From assembly GCA_008692225.1 (NCBI GenBank), contig VICG01000014.1, positions 1,302,001-1,366,000 on the forward strand: a DNA stretch of 64,000 bases, given 5' to 3'. Positions 22,707-34,304 of this stretch are shown one piece after another. Within the stretch, counting starts at the first letter, position 1; each line of letters opens with the position of its first letter. Origin of the DNA: Monilinia fructicola. Taxonomy: Eukaryota; Ascomycota; Leotiomycetes; Helotiales; Sclerotiniaceae. Position numbers and translations under genes: made by a program. The notes below the pieces were generated by a model. That model saw only the letters and a program-made list of their open reading frames with translations. It was not told the DNA's origin and did not search any database.

Positions 22707-23529
22707 TTATTATCCAGGTTGATTGATCAAGGTCAAAAAGCGAGAGTATTGATTATTATGATATATGAATACTTGCGACGGTAGTGTTATTCTTAAGATA
22801 GCGGCGATACTTTACGCAGAGCAGAGAAGGAGAAAGCCCTTGTATATGATTAATTGTTGTAGTAGTCTTGAAACTTAGCCCTTGTTTTGATTTGCGATTC
22901 ATGATAGTTCAACTTGATGAGCGTTGTCATCGCAACACTTGCTGCCAGGATATTTTATATGTGGATGAGGATGATGCTCACTAGAGATATACTCGACCGC
23001 ATAGTATGTATGACCTAATTACGGGATGGATGTTATAACCTGGAAAATTCCGGATTTTCCAAAATGGGAATATTATGTCGAACCTGGAACTACCTAGGTA
23101 ACAACCACCTCCCGCTACCTCATTATTGTTATTATTAGTAAGATTACTTCGTACAGTAATAAGTCCAGTACAGTATTCTATGCAACAGACATGGCCATTG
23201 CGGCCGTATTGTCCGCAGCGTCCGCAGCGTCCGGTTACAATCATAAGCTCAATGTCGTTTGTCCTTCATATGCATAAAAGCATCATCGTTCAATTCAAAG
23301 ATCAATCTACCGTTATTGTATTACTCGAGTTCATGTAATCACACATTAAACTTGGGTTCCATACTCGACCGTAAATTATGTCAATTCAATCATCATAAAT
23401 AATCTCATCCACGCAACATCTATAGCTTTGAAGTACCTTACTTTTCCCTTCTACTTCCAGCTTCCACTACGATACTCCCTTCCCACCTCGCAGAACTACT
23501 CGCACCAATTTTAAAATCCTACTATCGAC
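22707..23529. other. Intergenic; promoter and 5' leader of the Mediator gene
   Basis: No ORF of note. One TACCTAGGTA palindrome lies at 23091-23100. The CT-rich tract from about 23440 to 23529 fits a fungal promoter or leader just upstream of the presumed start at 23530. Confidence 0.45.
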
Positions 23530-25698
23530 ATGGCGACCCCAACTCCTGGAAATATCCCGGCGTAGCGGCTACCCCTCCCGTTTCCACACCATTCTCTACA
23601 TCGCATCTAGCTTTCTCTCCTCATGGACCGCGTTCCGTCGTACCTTCTCCCTCTCAGATCAAGAAATCTAGTCCTGCAGGCATGTCGAATCAAGGATACA
23701 ATATGGGAATGGGATATGATAGTCCTTCTGCGGCGATGGCATTGGGGATGGGTGCGGATGTAGTGGGAGATCTGGGGATTGATTTACATGGGATGGGGGG
23801 ATTGGGTGGGGGCCCGGGAAAGGATGAAGAGGAGAAGAGGAGAAGGCTGGTGGGGTGTGTAGAAATCTTAAAGGTACGTTCATTTGGGCCGGGCAGGGAG
23901 AGGTTGTTTTCGATCATATAAATAAGTGGGAGAGATGCTGATCTTGTTTGAATAGCCAAATAAAGGACGACTTAGCGAAGCCGGCCTTGAAAGATTAGCA
24001 CGCAGGGTTGGATTGGAATGCTTATGGGAGGATATGATGGGAAGCAGTAATGGGCGCACACTTATTATAGCAGGGAAGGCTCTCGCGCTTGATATTGACT
24101 TTGCGAATAATATCGTGCAGAAAGTTTCGTTGTCCTTTCCCGATGCGCCGGAGTCGGTAACTAAACATGAGAAGACGGCTTCGGATATACTATTGAATGA
24201 TTTGAGGTTTGAGGCCGGAGAGAGTCCTTTGACGAAGATGTTGGATCGATTCGCGGCAAATTTGGAGAGGTTGACTATGTTGGATAAGCTGAGTGTTATA
24301 CCTGGACTTAACTGTCATGAGGCGGTAGCTGGCATCTTTTGCAGCCTGGATAAATTACATAGTTGGGAGTTGGGTAGGTTGAAGGAAAATGATATGCTGG
24401 GAATGAAGGATGAGGAAATTATGAAGGCGGCGATGTGTGTCCGGAGTGGGATACCGGTTATGCATTCAAGAGAGAGATTAGGATTAAGTCTTGATTACTG
24501 GCAGGAAAAACGACGGATTCCAACAAACGGTAAAGAACAAAGTAGGAAAATATGGTCGTTACTGGTGGAGGTTGCGCCGTTACCATCATTGGTGGTAGGC
24601 GTATATACTCCTTTACGTGTATCCGATAAATGGATATCAGATGATATACAACAAGCGGATCCTGTAGTTGATGATCTGTTTCGAGCAGCACAATTGCGAG
24701 AGGGCCCAATCCTGGATTGGTTGGAGCCGGACAATACGTTCTTACCAACCAATTCTGATAACAAAACGGATGGGCTGGACGTTGGGACGCAGAAATTCCC
24801 CGAAGCGATGTTTGTTGCCAAATTCGATCCACCTGTTGTAGTTCCCTATGCTATCGCGATGCAAATATACAATTCGACCCAAGCACCCTTTGATTTTACC
24901 GAAATCACGACCTTTGACGGATTGATGTTTCCATTGAGTCCAGAAGAAGCTGTGAGGACTAACGAGACACAATCTAGAACTATTAACACGGAGAGGAACA
25001 TTCCAGTTTGGAACAGGGAAGGAAGAAAGACAATGAAGGAGCATAGAAATACGCTTTTTATCGAAAAGATTGATTATGGAAGGAGGATAGAGGAGGTATC
25101 GTTTAGTCATCCAAGACAATTGGTTGAGATGTTGCCATGTCTGAGGCAGTTTGCTTTTCTGAGCACGGTTTTGAGGAAGACCTTCGAGGGGGACGACAAG
25201 TCAAGATTGACGTCGAAAGAATCATCGAAATCTCATATCAAGAGCAAGACTCTGGAACCGGAAGTTATTAATCCTCCAACCAAAAAGCAGGAGTTCGAGG
25301 ATTTTATGAAGGGTTCGGCACCAATGCCTACTCCTTCTGCACCTCACTTGGTTCGAGGGAGAGAGGAGACGAAGAATGAAGATCCTTCAACGCACCTAGA
25401 TGTTTCTTTAACTTTAACCCCGATGCCTAGATTACAATTGGTATTTGATTTTAAGAAGAGGAGCGCGAATGTGCTCTTTGAGATTCAGGGGAATGGAGGG
25501 GTAGTGGTTGTGCAGGAGAATGTTTTGGGTGGGGAAGGCGGAGGGATGGGTGGGATCGAGGGGATGGGAGAAAATGGGAAGGGGAACGCGCGCGAGGTTG
25601 GAAGTGGAAGAACATTGATCAGAGAGGATTTGGGACGGATGTTGGAGGTTTGTGAGGATTTGGGGGTTTGGGTCGAGTGGGCGAGGGACAGGTTGTAG
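23530..25698 (+). CDS. MED1: Mediator of RNA polymerase II subunit 1, with an N-terminal frame break
   Basis: Exons are 23530-23873 and 23956-25698, with an 82-base intron (GTACGT...AATAG). The second exon begins PNKGRLSEAGLERLARRVGL and continues with CLWEDMMG, RTLIIAGKALALDIDFA and VQKVSLSFPDAP, then LLNDLRFEAGESPLTKMLDR, which is the characteristic fungal Med1 N-terminal domain. Later parts include VVVPYAIAMQIYNS and a PRLQLVFDF segment. From MSNQGYNMGMG at 23682 the protein is 644 residues. The conventional fungal start, ATG 23530 reading MATPTPGNIP, runs into TAG at 23563-23565, but the following codons in a different frame (from 23559, GVAATPPVSTPF...) match the expected continuation and flow without a stop into the main frame. 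So either one base is missing near 23557-23560, or translation starts lower down. Med1 sits in the Middle module and bridges activators to polymerase II. Confidence 0.85.
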
Positions 25699-25767
25699 CT
25701 TGTAGGTTGACGGATTGATGTTGGGTGTTTACGTATGGGTCCGGCTGGGATTGCGAAAGCCCGCGAG

Positions 25768-25834
25768 GATGGGGAGGGGAGGGGAGGAGAGGGGAGGAGA
25801 GGGGAGGAGAGGGGAGGAGAGGGGAGGAGAAGAA
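25768..25834. repeat. G-rich tandem repeat (GGGGAGGAGA)n
   Basis: A purine-only array of about six copies of a 10-base GGGGAGGAGA unit lies about 70 bases after the Med1 stop. The strand asymmetry could allow triplex or G-quadruplex structure; this is inference. Confidence 0.85.
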
Positions 25835-26104
25835 AGATATTATCTGTGCGTGGTGATTTGCGCGTATTATACCCGGGGAATTATATCTCTCCCTATTTAT
25901 TGCTGAACCCTTTTGCCTTGCGATATGCGCTTTGTTTGGTGCGTACTAGGTATAAGGAGTATACATATAATTTCATCCCACCCCATCTTATCTCATCTTA
26001 TCCCATCCCAACCAAATCTCAATCTCCCGAGGTCAATATTAATCTCAATCCACAGCCAAGCAAAACAAAGTAAGGCCGAAATATTAAGAAAGAATAATCT
26101 ATAT

Positions 26105-26145
26105 ATATACATACATACATACATACATACATACATACATACATA
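26105..26145. repeat. (ATAC)n microsatellite
   Basis: About ten uninterrupted copies of a tetranucleotide. Confidence 0.9.
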
Positions 26146-26177
26146 ATATTCCTCTCTTTATTACATTACACCAAATC

Positions 26178-26213
26178 ACATAACACAACACAACACAACA
26201 CAACACAACACAA
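26178..26213. repeat. (ACACA)n microsatellite
   Basis: Pentanucleotide ACACA array of about six to seven copies. Confidence 0.85.
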
Positions 26214-29200
26214 TCCAACGCCCCCAACAAACGCAATAGAATAGGTTCACATCTACATCAAGCGCCGACCGACGCACAGGAGAGATATAGAAGGGCGAAT
26301 CTATGCGGATAGGGTTATTTAGTTGGGAGGGATGCATTGGGGCGTTGGGTTGGGGTGGGTGGTGGACCTGGGAGTAGGGAGTAGGGAGCTGGAGGAGAGG
26401 GTGGTGAGGATGAGGATGAGGATGAGGATGGGGATGTATATCTAGATTCGACGCCGTGGGTTGGATGAGGTTGGATGGGGTTGGATGGGGTTGGATTGGA
26501 TTGGATTGGATTACATGGGGGAAATGGGCGTTTTAGAGGATGATATCCTGTTGTTTGTTGAGGGGAGGGGAGGAGAGGAGAGGAGAGAGAGAGAGAGAGA
26601 GAGAGTTCCTACATTTGAAGCTTTATACTCGATGCAAAATACCAATCAAATTCCAACTCAAATTCACCAGCCAATGAATGCACCTTTCCCAACTCGGCAA
26701 AAAGGTATCGAATCGTGATCTTTCGGCTTCCGTGTGTGTTTGAGGATAGGGTTTAGGAAATGTGAAGGGGGACATGGGCGGGTGTGTTTGGATGGTGGGA
26801 TTGGGGATGGTGGTGTTTGGGAGGGTGAGGCGGGGTGGGATTTTGAATGGTGAATTGCGAATGCTGAGGAGCACTGGGGAGGTGCTTGGTGGTTGTTTTT
26901 TCGATGGAGTATGTGTGGTGTTTATTTTGGGAGGTTGTTGGTCTGGAGTGGGTGCTGATGGTGGCGACGATGGATGGTGGCGACGATGGATGGTGGAATG
27001 GTGATGGATTGTGGAATGAGGATGCGAATTTTGCAAAGTCAGCTTTCTTGAATGCTTCATTTCGTGGTATCGAGAATGGGGTTCCAAGGTTGTGGTTGCA
27101 TTATTCTCGAGGTGGTGGTATAAACATTCATCCATTGAATGGCGCCGATTCAAGTGACGCTTGAGAAGTTGTACACGACCTCACCAAAGCGTGTGGTTAA
27201 GCGGAACAATTTACCGAAAGGAAACGTGCAGTTTGACAGCGGGTATTTGCTTCGATCTTCCTGTCAGAATCTTATCATGGGAGGGAGACCACATGCAAGA
27301 CATGGCGAGAACGGAGATGTCTACCGTACTTTGATGGGAAACAAGATTGGCATTGTGAAGAAAACATGTCATTTGTAACCCGATTCTAGCCGTTTTCTTC
27401 CAATGGTTACTCGAAGAGATGTTTAAACGACGTCTGGTTTCACAAAGCATCCGATGTAGGTCAAGTTGATCCCATGGAAGTAATACGAGATCGTATGGAA
27501 GGGCCGTGGACAGAAAGTCAAAGTATGGAGCCGGTCGTGGCGCTGCCCTGAGCGATGGAACACGATATGTCGCGTCCGAGTTTCTAGAAACTCTCTGGGT
27601 TCGTGAGACGGTGAAGGAACGTCACGTTGCTAGAATAAACAATAGACTTGAGTCTAGATGGAAGGTAGATGCACAGGTACTGAGAAAGCAACACAAAGTA
27701 ATACTCAGGGATACTTCCACTGATATAGGTTATGATTCCAAGGCCGGCTAACGACCACCTGAGGGTCTTGGTACATGCGCAAATGAGTATGGAGAAAGGT
27801 TGGAAAGGGTAAACCGACTGTTTCCGACAGATATCTGCTAATGAATGAAGGCAGATATACGTAGAAAGAAATGAATCGCGAGCCAACCCGAAGAGTACGA
27901 CCTCGCCTGTTAGTCGGTGTCAGAAAGGGGCTTGGCCCCCAACCGAATTCGATGTCATGCTGCAATGTACAGCTTACTGAATATTGGGTGGAGGAGACAC
28001 CGCTATGAATGTACATCGCCAAGATGCTCGTGAAGTACGAATAGTATCATTTGACAAAAGTGCATTCATGATGAGGCCAAAATTGTGCCGTCATGTTGAG
28101 CACGAAGTTCAATGAACTCGACGAGGAGATCATGGAGGGCAAACAAAAGAAAAGGGAAAAAAAGTTTACGGATAATGTTTCAGGATGGGATAAATTTAGA
28201 ACCGGATTGGAAATCACATGATTGGGCCCCGACAATTGGACCCGACAAATTGTATTTCCCTACGATTGGCCTTCATCCATCCAATGGTAAAAGCCATGAA
28301 TCGTAGGCGAGATCGGACGACGGCGTTGTTTTATTAGATGGGACGCTTACGAACTGAGTTTAATCAATCCAATCACAACACAATCTTCTTATCAGAATCC
28401 ATGACTTCGTTGCCCAAAATCTCGGCCAGACCAGATATTTGCTCTGCGTGAACCGAATCATATCTTCCCAATGTCAAGATCCCTTTGCCCATTAACCCAT
28501 AAGAAGCATTCTATTTGTAAAGGCACGCGTAGACGACTCGTTCTGAGTCGTCCAGTACCGTCCGTATCTTAGAGTCTTTCCACTCTTTGGATCTAGAAAA
28601 GGATTTGATGGCGCGGGTACAGTGGCTGACACTAGTAGTAGATAGCTATAGTGGCATGGTGTGGCATTGATAAACCGGGGGAGTTGAAAAGCACTTTTAC
28701 GTTAATATTGATTGGTTAGAGACCGATTAGGCCAAGGGCGCATGTTGTTGTTGGTGTGGGGGACCTTCGACCATGTCTGTCTGATACAGAAGAGACCAGG
28801 TATCTGTGGTGTCTAGGTTTCTCAGACCCTGGTTGCGTTTGATGTTGTGCAACAGAACGAGAAGAATTTCTACTGTATTCGAAAGGCGGGAGCTCTCTCA
28901 GTCCTTCCTTTCGTGTCAAGGGTAAGATGGCGGGAAGAAAGGAAATCTCTTCGTTATTGCTGAATGCTGAATGCTGATATGGATGGGATGCACTCTGTAT
29001 GTTCACTGTTCAGGTCTCCTGTATGCCCATTGCCCAGGGGGATGAATGTTGATGTGTCCGGGTCGTTTTGAGTGGGATGGGATTGACCCGATTGAGTCAC
29101 ATTATTTTGACCTTTCCAGGTTCCAAGGTTGTAATAATTTGAACCCACTCGGCGACGGCGAGAGATACAGTCCTTAGCACTTACACGCATTCTTTTTTGT

Positions 29201-29785
29201 AAGAAGTGGACCCGCCACAGGTTTTATTGTAGATCTCTTCGATTGCTATGGACCAATTTGGGTAATTTCAAGGTTAACTTGACTTCTGTTTCTCGGACCG
29301 GGAAATGTATTCTCTACGGAGTATGTAGGATGTAGTATGTAGGATGTAGTATGTACTGTAGTACTGTACTCTGCACCGAGGACTAGGTAGGGAGGGATTA
29401 GGAGTATTCCCTTCTCTTCTCTTCCTTCCCTTCCCTTCCGTTCCCTCCCATCTCCCCCGTGCATGTGACGATACGGAAGAATTATCATGATGGTACTGTA
29501 TGTACTCTGTACTTGCTCGTACAGTAGAAGCAAGGGAATGTTACAGGAACATTTCGTCTTCCAAGTTCCAACAGTTGGGTTGATGGGGGTACCTACTGGA
29601 GACTAGAGCAGAGTCTAGGTCGGTAGATTAAGTTCGACGGATTATTTGTACTGTATATTGTTGCCACCTTTTCGAATGCTAAATAGGAAGTTTAATAGAT
29701 AGGTAGCTGGAGATACTATATTTAGTTACCTAATAAGTAAATACCGAGATGATTTCTATTGTAGGTGTGTATGTGTATATGTATA

Positions 29786-30037
29786 CTTGGTGTTGTTTTG
29801 GGTCTATGCCGGGGTAAAAATCTACAAAATAGTATATCTTTTAAATTCTTTTTTATATGTTTATAAAACTTTCATTTTCAAGGATTTAAATATACTAAAC
29901 GTTTATTTTTTAACTCAACAATACTATAAAGCATTTTTTATAATTTTTAATGGATTCGTTAATTTATTATAATTTTTTAAAATAAATTCCGTTTTCAGTT
30001 AATTTTTAGCCCGGCATTGACCCAAAACAACGCCAAG
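29786..30037. mobile_element. MITE-like element, 252 bp, TA-flanked inverted repeats
   Basis: The left end reads CTTGGTGTTGTTTTGGGTC. The right end, read on the other strand, is CTTGGCGTTGTTTTGGGTC. By eye 33 of the first 36 positions match. Both ends abut TA (29784-29785 and 30038-30039), the target duplication expected for Tc1/mariner-type transposases. The 180-base interior is very AT-rich and has no coding capacity. It is inserted in a GTGTATATGTAT-like microsatellite. A non-autonomous element is the best reading; no family name can be given. Confidence 0.8.
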
Positions 30038-30039
30038 TA

Positions 30040-31084
30040 TGTATGTGTGTGTATATGTGTATATGTATGTGTGTATGTATATATATGTATTTCGTATATA
30101 ATATATATGTACTTATGTATCCATGGATGTATGTATTTTTGTATATATGTGTATATGTAATCTATGTTTTATATCTCTTTGATAACAGGGAATATCTTCA
30201 AGGATGCAACTTTCAGTAGAGTAATATATATCTCAAAAAGTCATATGCGTTGAAAGGGTTTTTTGGGATTATCATCATCATTATCACTCAAGTATTGTAT
30301 TATACATGGGATCAAAACAAAAAGAGATTGGTTGCTCAGGGGATAGATTGGAGTATGCAGATGAATGTATGAAGAAGGTAGCTGGAGGTACTGACTGGGT
30401 AGCAACAGGTATTCAATGTTGTTGGTGGGAATTGAGATATTAAGATATTGGGATGGGATGGAAGGGATGGATGAGATGGGATGGGATGGGATGGGATGGA
30501 TGGGATGTATTGAGTTTGCCCAGGTGAACAAAGAAGATTGAATTGGTATTAGCAATCTACCTATTATCATTAAGAAGAATGATTTTCTTTAATCAATATT
30601 ATCAATTGTTTCTATGAATGGAATGGAATGAAATGAAATGAATGGATGGCCCGGGGATCTTTGAATCAATTCCCTTTTCTTATTTGCCTCTCTATTAATA
30701 TATTAAGTATAGTAGATACCTAGGTAAATAGGTGCTTTTATACGGAGTACCTACCTATCGTATCTATCTCTCTTCTACTCTTAGCCCCCTTTAAAAAGAT
30801 ATAATAGTATATACCTCGTAAATAATAATAATATAATAATATATAATAATAATATATAATAATAATAATATAATAATATAATAATATAATATATAATAAT
30901 ATAATAATATAATAATAATATAATAATATAATAATATAATAATATAATAATAAATATATAATAATATATAATATAATAATATAATAATATAATAATATAA
31001 TAATATAATAATATAATATATAATAATATAATAATATAATAATATAATAATATAATAATATAATAATATAATAATATAATAATA
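30040..31084. repeat. Microsatellite-rich DNA with a long (AATAAT)-type array
   Basis: GT/AT repeats flank the first element (30040-30110). GGGAT repeats lie at about 30466-30510, and GGAAT/GAAAT repeats at about 30618-30650. A TACCTAGGTA palindrome lies at 30717-30726 and a TACGGAGTA motif near 30741. From about 30822 to 31084 the sequence is almost purely A/T trinucleotide and octanucleotide repeats (AAT, AATAATAT), interrupted at 31087 by the second inverted-repeat element. No gene. Confidence 0.85.
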
Positions 31085-31086
31085 TA

Positions 31087-31880
31087 CTCGGGCGGGTTTT
31101 AAAAGAGGCATACGCTAAAATATAACTTATAATTATTCAGCGAAATCTTTGTATAATTTTATAAAATTTATAAATATTATAGATTTAGTATTTTTATACT
31201 TAATATAAAAATTTTGTATTATAAAACCTAATATCAAATGAATAATAGTATAATAAAATGTATGAATATTGAAAATTTAATAAAAAAATTAAAGATTTAT
31301 ATTAATATTGAATAGTTTAATAAATATTATAGTTAAACTTATCAAACTTTGTTAAATAATAAAAGAAAAGCTAAATTTTAAAATATTTTATTTTAAAATT
31401 TTTATATCTTTATTGATGTTTAAAATATAAATTAATAAAGTTGAAAATATAAGAAAATTTATAAATTTCGAAAAGGTAAATTCACTTATTTAGATTATAT
31501 AAGTATATTTTTTTGTTAAAATTTTGAATTTTTCATCTTTTATATCAACATATATATTAATATAATAAATAATATTAAATTTTGAAATTATCTAATAAAA
31601 CTTTAAAGCTTATATTATTTTTCTATAATTTTAATTTTTAATATTTATATATTTTTGAATTTAAAATTAATAAATTAATAAATATTAAAGTTTTCTAAAA
31701 TCACTAACTTTATAATATTAATATTCTTTTAAAAATAATTTTTATAATATAAAAACTTCATAGGAAAATTTTAAAATATTAAATCTAATACATATATAAG
31801 TTATATTAAATTATATTAAGATTTTGTTAAATAATTATAAGTTTTATATTCGCTTATGCCTCTTTTAAAACGCGCCCGAG
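31087..31880. mobile_element. AT-rich terminal-inverted-repeat element, 794 bp
   Basis: The left end reads CTCGGGCGGGTTTTAAAAGA. The right end, read on the other strand, is CTCGGGCGCGTTTTAAAAGA. By hand 46 of the first 51 positions match, and similarity continues to about 70 bases. TA lies at both borders (31085-31086, 31881-31882), and the surrounding (AATAAT) array resumes on the far side, so the insertion site is clear. The roughly 650-base interior is about nine-tenths A+T with no ORF above chance. That is consistent with a transposon-derived element decayed by C-to-T mutation (RIP-like), or with an AT-rich MITE. The GC-rich extreme tips stand out against the interior. Confidence 0.85.
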
Positions 31881-31882
31881 TA

Positions 31883-32757
31883 ATAATATAATAATATAAT
31901 AATATAATAATATAATAATATAATAATATAATAATATAAATAATATAAATTCTACTATTCTACTATCACCTAGACATCATCTATTAATTATCTCTTCATC
32001 TCTTAATAATCTATCTATCTCCTAGATAATTCATCTCTATAAATATATTCACTCTTCTTTCCCCATCATTAAATATCTAATAAATCAGTATCTCGCCATC
32101 TATCTAGTATCTGCCTATCCAAGGAATTGCAAAACGCCATGCAAATTCCAAATCCTAATTATCGCAATAATAAGAGACATACTAAGCACTCACCGGTACC
32201 TACTAATAAATGATTCAACCTGGAATCATTCAATCATTCAGTTCAGGTTATCATCCCAAACTCTTTTTTAACCCAAGACCCCACTTCTTATCTACGCTTA
32301 CCCATCCATGATTCATTTTCTAAATTCTTACCTTTTTCATCACAACCATACTTGTAATAACCTGAATGATAAAAATAATCAATCAATAACTACCCAGTAG
32401 TTTATTTATTATTTATTACTTATTGACTCTTCTCTCTCTCCCCTCCCGACTTTTCTTTCTTATCCTTCTTCCGTTTCCCTTTCCCTTTCTATTTCCCTTT
32501 CTCTTCCCCAAATCTCCCTCCCCCACAAAACTCAAGACCTTTAAAGTCTTTACTCAAAAACATTCATCCATCCATCCATCCATCCATCCGTCCGTCCATC
32601 AATCCATTCTACACTTCAATCATCTTCCTCTCTCTCTCCTCTCCATCTCTCTCTTTGTTTTTGGCTTTAGCATATCTACCAACAACCTCCTCCTTTTACT
32701 CTTCTTCTCTCTCTTCTTTTTACTCTCATCCATCTTCTCATAATAAAATCTACAATC
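31883..32757. other. Resumed AT array and glutamine synthetase promoter/leader
   Basis: The (AATAAT) array continues to about 31945. After that the sequence turns CT-rich (about 32425-32750), with a CATC/CGTC array at about 32566-32600, typical of a highly expressed fungal gene's leader. No separate gene is supported; the plus-strand frame at 32423-32743 is low-complexity leader. Confidence 0.55.
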
Positions 32758-34304
32758 ATGGCTGGCTCAACAACCGTCTCCTACACGGCGAACGTAAGTG
32801 ATTCCTTCTTCCTCCTCTTCCTTTTCCAACAATATCTAATCCTCACAACAACCCCGCTATCGCCGCTATCGGCGCAACACATATATACAAACAACCAAGA
32901 CTAATTTTGATATTTTTCATAACTATAGCTCATGAAGTACATGGCGCTCGACCAGAAGGGATCTGCTATGGCAGAGTAAGCTAATTGAGAAAAATATTAT
33001 TTTTCCCTTCTTTCAAATATCTAATCCATTACAAAGGTACATCTGGATCGATGCGAACGGTGGTACTCGCTCCAAATCAAAGGTAAGAGAATTACCCATC
33101 CTCGAGTCATTGCGCCTCCACACCCTACGCTCAACTCCCAACTAAAAAAAAAACTAAAAAAAAATAATAATAATTACCGCAAATGAGTCATTTGTTAACA
33201 CTAGTTTCTGTTCGCAGACTCTCACCAAGATTCCAGAGAATGGTCAGTTTACCATTGAGGATCTCCCAGAATGGAACTTCGACGGTAGCTCGACTGGTCA
33301 AGCCCCCGGTGACAACTCGGATGTCTACCTTCGCCCCGTCGCAATCTTCCCAGATCCATTCCGTGGTGCCCCAAACATCTTGGTCTTGACCGAGTGCTGG
33401 GATCCCGATGGAACCCCCAACAAGTTCAACTACCGTCATGAAGCTGCTAAGCTCATGGAGGCACACAAGTCTCACGAGCCTTGGTTCGGTTTGGAGCAAG
33501 AATACACCCTCCTCGATATGTCCGACAGACCATATGGCTGGCCAATAAATGGTTTCCCAGGTCCTCAAGGTCCATATTACTGTGGTGTTGGTACTGGCAA
33601 GGTTTTCTGCAGAGATATTGTTGAGGCTCACTACAAGGCCTGCTTGAATGCTGGTATCAAGATCTCCGGTACCAATGCCGAAGTTATGCCTGCTCAATGG
33701 GAGTTCCAAGTTGGTCCTTGCGATGGTATTGAGAGTGGGTACTCCCCTGTTTTCATTATCAATATGAATAACAACTAACCCTGGATTCTAGTGGGTGACC
33801 ACCTCTGGTTGGCTCGTTTCCTCCTCAACCGTGTCGCTGAAGAATTCGGTGCCAAGATCTCCTTCCACCCCAAGCCAATTCCAGGTGACTGGAACGGTGC
33901 TGGCCTTCACTCCAACTTCTCAAGTGCTGAGATGCGTGTAGAGGGAGGTATGAAGCACATTGAGGCTGCTATCAAGAAGCTTGAGGGTCGCCACAAGGAG
34001 CACATTGCTGTTTACGGAGATGACAACGCCATGCGTCTTACTGGTAGACATGAGACAGGATCCATTGATAGCTTCACCTATGGTGTTGCTAACCGCGGTG
34101 CTTCCATTCGTATTCCAAGAGAGTGTGGTGCCAAGGGTTATGGATACTTTGAGGATAGAAGACCCGCTTCAAATGCCGACCCATATCAAATTACTGGTAT
34201 CATGATGGAGACTGTAAGTTATTTCGGCATCAAGTGGCAGAAGAAGTTGACTAACAAGATCCTAGATTTTCGGTGGACTTGATGAAGTTGAGGCTAAGAA
34301 CTAG
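32758..34304 (+). CDS. GLN1: Glutamine synthetase (eukaryotic type II), six exons
   Basis: Exons are 32758-32793, 32929-32975, 33037-33082, 33218-33734, 33792-34213 and 34266-34304, all with GT..AG borders in phase, for about 368 residues. It makes glutamine from glutamate, ammonia and ATP in the cytosol and is the main ammonium-assimilation step. Motifs are [38 protein letters not shown] (the metal/substrate loop), [13 protein letters not shown] (the catalytic Glu pair), [27 protein letters not shown] and the C-terminal [11 protein letters not shown]. The last exon encodes [12 protein letters not shown] and the stop. The CT-rich leader suits strong expression. The many short 5' exons match the fungal pattern for this gene. 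The symbol is by family; GlnA is also used in filamentous fungi. Confidence 0.97.

Larger units (their letters stand above)
25699..29783. other. Gene-poor, microsatellite-rich block, left half
   Basis: No convincing gene. Several ORFs at 26.6-28.3 kb are low-complexity or lack domains. Arrays include GGAGA-type (about 25768-25834), ATAC (about 26105-26145), ACACA (about 26178-26213), GGATGA (about 26404-26432), GGTTGGAT (about 26460-26512), GAGA (about 26560-26605) and a GGTGGCGACGATGGAT duplication (about 26958-26998). Near 29318 lies a TACGGAGTA motif, followed by GTAGTATGTAGGAT repeats. The block separates Med1 from glutamine synthetase. Confidence 0.5.

Noticed and set aside
26623..27153. 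Minus-strand ORF of 176 residues, His/Pro/Thr/Ser-rich
   Set aside because: It is a by-product of G-rich tandem repeats on the opposite strand.
30791..31111. Minus-strand ORF of 106 residues made mostly of Tyr and Ile
   Set aside because: It is the translation of the A/T microsatellite and the edge of the inverted-repeat element.
25699..32757. CRISPR-like or phage-type array
   Set aside because: Repeats are simple microsatellites without spacers, in an intron-rich eukaryotic genome.
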